A stretch of 34,389 nucleotides of DNA, taken from positions 1 to 34,389 of the forward strand of contig DAOPZL010000030.1 in the NCBI GenBank assembly GCA_035353395.1, written 5' to 3'. The DNA is from UBA1801 sp035353395 (GTDB lineage: Bacteria > Acidobacteriota > Holophagae > Holophagales > Holophagaceae). Each line of letters starts with the position of its first letter. Position 1 is the first letter of the stretch. The notes beneath the pieces are model-generated. The model ran no database searches. It saw only the letters and a program-made list of their open reading frames with translations, and had not been told where the DNA came from. Positions 32,321 through 34,389 of this stretch are shown here, in pieces. The position numbers and the translations under genes are program-made.

Positions 32321-34113
32321 TCAGAAAGAGTATTTCACGTCCAGGCTGAAGGTTGGGCCGGCGGCGGGGAAGACCGGGAGCAGGTAGGCGTCGTTCTTCC
32401 GGAACAGCTCTCCCGAGAGCCATTCCTCGCGGCTGTAGGTGTGCTGCAGCAGGTGCTCCCCGCGCAGGGTCAGGGCCCAGGCTTCCGAAGGCGTCCATGC
32501 GAGGGACATCCCCACGTCGTTGAAGTGGGTGCGCATCCCGTCGATCCTGCCCAGCAGGTCGAAATACTGGTAGCTCGAGCCCGTGTAGGCCCAGTGTCCC
32601 GCCAGCCGCCAGACGCCCCAGTCGATGGAGCCCCGCAGGCCTCCCGTGAAGAACGGGCGCCCGGCGGCCCCGGAGGTGGTGAGCTGCTGGTCTTCCGGCT
32701 GGCTCATGTTGCGCGCCTCCTGGCTCCGCGCGAAGCCCTCCAGGCGCCAGGTCCCGCCAGCGTAGGCGACGCTGGCCTCCACGCCCTGGACCCGGAGGTT
32801 CGTCCCGTTCTCGTACTTGTAGTCGGGATAGCCGAGGTCCACGTAGTTGATGACCTNNNNNNNNNNNNNNNNNNNNNNNNNNNNNNNNNNNNNNNNNNNN
32901 NNNNNNNNNNNNNNNNNNNNNNNNNNNNNNNNNNNNNNNNNNNNNNNNNNNNNNNNTCGTCCTTCTGGTAGCGGCCGCTGGCCAGCGCCCGGAGGCCGTT
33001 GTCCCACTCCCGGCTCAGCTCGAGGGCCACGGCATCGTGGGTGGCCGTCGACCGGTCGCCGCTGATCTCCGCGGATTCGGCCGTGTGGTCCAGCATCAGG
33101 CTCGCATGGAAGCGCTCGAAGCGGGTCCAGGTCAGGGTGCCCACGGCCTGGTTCCGCTGGCCGTGGCAGTGGTCGTCCGGGAAGCTCGCATCCATGCCGG
33201 GCTCGATCCGGTCTTCCGTCACATGGCCGAAGCTGGTCTCCAGGAGCCAGTCGGCGCCCAGGGCCTGGCGGTAGGACCCGATGTAGAACTCGTCTCGTTC
33301 CGTGTCGTTGCGGGAGGCGTCGAAGACCGGGCTGTAGGCCCAGGTCGGAGGCAGGTACTGGCTCGAGAACGGCAGGGGCGTATAGCGGTAGTGGTTCCGG
33401 TAGGCGAGCGTGAGCAGCCCGTCCTCCCCGACGGACTGGCCGAAGTTCAGGAATCCGGTGTGGGAATGGAAGGGCTCGTCGGCGGGGATGGACTGCTCCT
33501 CCTGGTTCGCGGAGAGTCCGGCGCGCAGCCAGCCGCCGTCCCACCCGTAGGTGGGGGACACCTCCGCCCGGCGCACGCCGCGGTTGCCCGCGCCCAGGGA
33601 GGCGGTCCCGGAGAGGCCCTCCTTGCCCGGGCCGGCGCTGTACATGGCGATGGCGCCCCCGTGGGTGTCGCTCCCGTAGCGGGTGCTGGCGGGGCCCTGC
33701 AGGACTTCCACGCGCCCGACGCCTCCCATCGAGAAATCGGCGTAGCTCGGGTTCGCGCTGGCGGGGTCGGTGATGCGGATGCCGTCCAGCAGGACCACGA
33801 CGTCCTGGGTGCGCCCCCCGCCGAGGTAGAGGTTGGTGCCGGTTCCCGGTCCGCCGTAGGACTGGATCTGGCCGGGCAGCAGGAGGGGAAGCGCCTCGGA
33901 GAGATCGTCGGCCCCGCTCTCCTGGATCGCCTCGGCCTCGATGACCTTGACGGGGTTCGGCGTCCTGGCCAGCTCCACCTCGGTGGCCTCCGCGACGACC
34001 GTGACGGTGGCCCCCGCTTCGGACTTGGCCTTGGGCCTTTCCGCCATGTCGGCGCTCGACGCCAGGAGGGTGGTTCCCAGAGCCAGAAGGAAGGTGATTC
34101 GGGATGTGCCCAT
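32321..34113 (-). CDS. btuB: TonB-dependent outer-membrane cobalamin receptor (BtuB), interrupted by an assembly gap
   Basis: N-terminal part: a signal peptide (RITFLLALGTTLLASSA), a TonB-box-like ATVTVVAEA, the plug domain with LPGQIQSYGGPGTGTNLYLGGGRTQDV, VVLLDGIRITDPA and GRVEVLQGPASTRYGSDTHGGAI, then beta-barrel strands. C-terminal part: barrel strands ending SLDVKYSF, the normal aromatic last residue. The 100-N gap at 32857-32956 lies in the barrel and the two sides are in different frames across it, which is expected for a gap of unknown size and is not evidence of a frameshift. Visible codons total about 560, close to the usual 600. ATG 34113 has ggagg 6 nt upstream. First gene of the operon, under a cobalamin riboswitch. 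Confidence 0.92.
32857..32956. other. Assembly gap (100 N)
   Basis: Exactly 100 N inside btuB. The round size suggests a scaffolding placeholder, so the true length is unknown. Confidence 0.99.
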
Positions 34114-34119
34114 CGCATG

Positions 34120-34134
34120 CCTCCACGCATGGAG
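34120..34134 (-). promoter_or_regulatory. btuB: btuB ribosome-binding site within a small hairpin
   Basis: On the reverse strand CTCCA-tgcg-TGGAG forms a 5-bp stem whose 3' arm contains most of the Shine-Dalgarno GGAGG (34124-34120), 6 nt before ATG 34113. It could be the riboswitch output that hides the ribosome site. Confidence 0.4.
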
Positions 34135-34198
34135 CCGGGGGATGGAGGGACGTACCAGAAGGCCCGTCCTCCTGCTCCCTCGGCAGGGTTGGGTTCGA

Positions 34199-34389
34199 CT
34201 GGACCGGTCTCCGGGCTCGCACGCGACGGGCATCTTCCGATGCCCCCGGACACCTTCCCGGGGGCGCGCCCCAGTGGTTCCGGTGAAGTCTTCCGGTCCG
34301 ATCGACTGCCTCAGGCCGGCGTGCATACCGTTGCGGGGCAGCGCAGGAGTCTCACCTGCTTCCCGTGCATCCAGCACGCTATGTCGCCT
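34199..34389 (-). ncRNA. Cobalamin (B12) riboswitch
   Basis: Reverse strand, 5' end probably cut by the window. Seen in order: GGGAAGCAGGTGAGACTCC (consensus GGGAA-GGTG-CC), CTGCCCCGCAACGGTA (consensus CTGCCCCCGCAACTGTA), AACCACTGGGG (the CCACTG element) and the B12 box AGCCCGGAGACCGGTCC at 34201-34217. All core blocks are in the normal order and spacing. It binds adenosylcobalamin or another cobalamin and lowers btuB operon expression when B12 is plentiful. Confidence 0.93.

Overview
The window is about 34.4 kb of very GC-rich bacterial chromosome with long GC-biased ORFs, frequent 4-nt start/stop overlaps and some GTG starts. Protein flavour and gene mix (rplU-rpmA-obgE-nadD-rsfS, Lol system, TonB/Btu uptake, PilC/GspF) indicate a Gram-negative. 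My best guess is Acidobacteriota, class Holophagae (Geothrix/Holophaga-like); that is inference from recall, not a search. The sequence is a draft: a 100-N gap sits inside btuB.

Layout. (1) 1-4149, plus strand: a chaperone block with dnaK (5' end outside the window), a hairpin terminator, dnaJ, a MerR/HspR-type repressor and a sigma-70 family factor. (2) 4172-8765: a DnaC/DnaI-like AAA+ protein with a Walker-A lysine-to-arginine change, an MMPL/RND-type exporter and a MidA-type methyltransferase. (3) 8886-12880: rplU, rpmA, a strong terminator, obgE, nadD, rsfS and a glutamate dehydrogenase family gene. (4) 12975-16388: a GspF/PilC protein, then a repeat locus, then (minus strand) an EnvC-like degenerate LytM protein overlapping an integral membrane protein. 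(5) 16479-22236: an M20 dipeptidase (plus); a minus-strand operon of a small membrane protein, a LolC/E permease, a DEDDh exonuclease and LolD, interrupted by a second copy of the repeat; a TSUP permease; and a stand-alone receiver protein. (6) 22249-29428, minus strand: RpiR-type regulator, D-Ala-D-Ala dipeptidase (VanX/DdpX) and a complete dipeptide ABC transporter A-B-C-D-F, probably a unit for recovering peptidoglycan-derived dipeptides. (7) 29647-34389, minus strand: cobalamin riboswitch, then btuB, btuF, btuC and btuD, a complete B12 uptake set.

The most unusual signal is a family of 74-82 bp hairpin repeats at two loci (14209-14425 and 20456-20537). At both loci the insert is bracketed by a long direct duplication (42 and 37 bp) of the neighbouring gene's end, as if target DNA had been duplicated. 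The polarity is the same at both loci, the intact gene is always on the same side, and the repeat's 9-bp hairpin shows compensatory base changes. At the second locus the duplicated lolC/E start opens a 46-codon frame that crosses the repeat and stops 4 nt before the real lolC/E start, so translational coupling in the operon could be kept. Other points of note are a palindrome directly upstream of the RpiR promoter, alternative pairings in the rplU leader and a hairpin that would cover the btuB ribosome-binding site.
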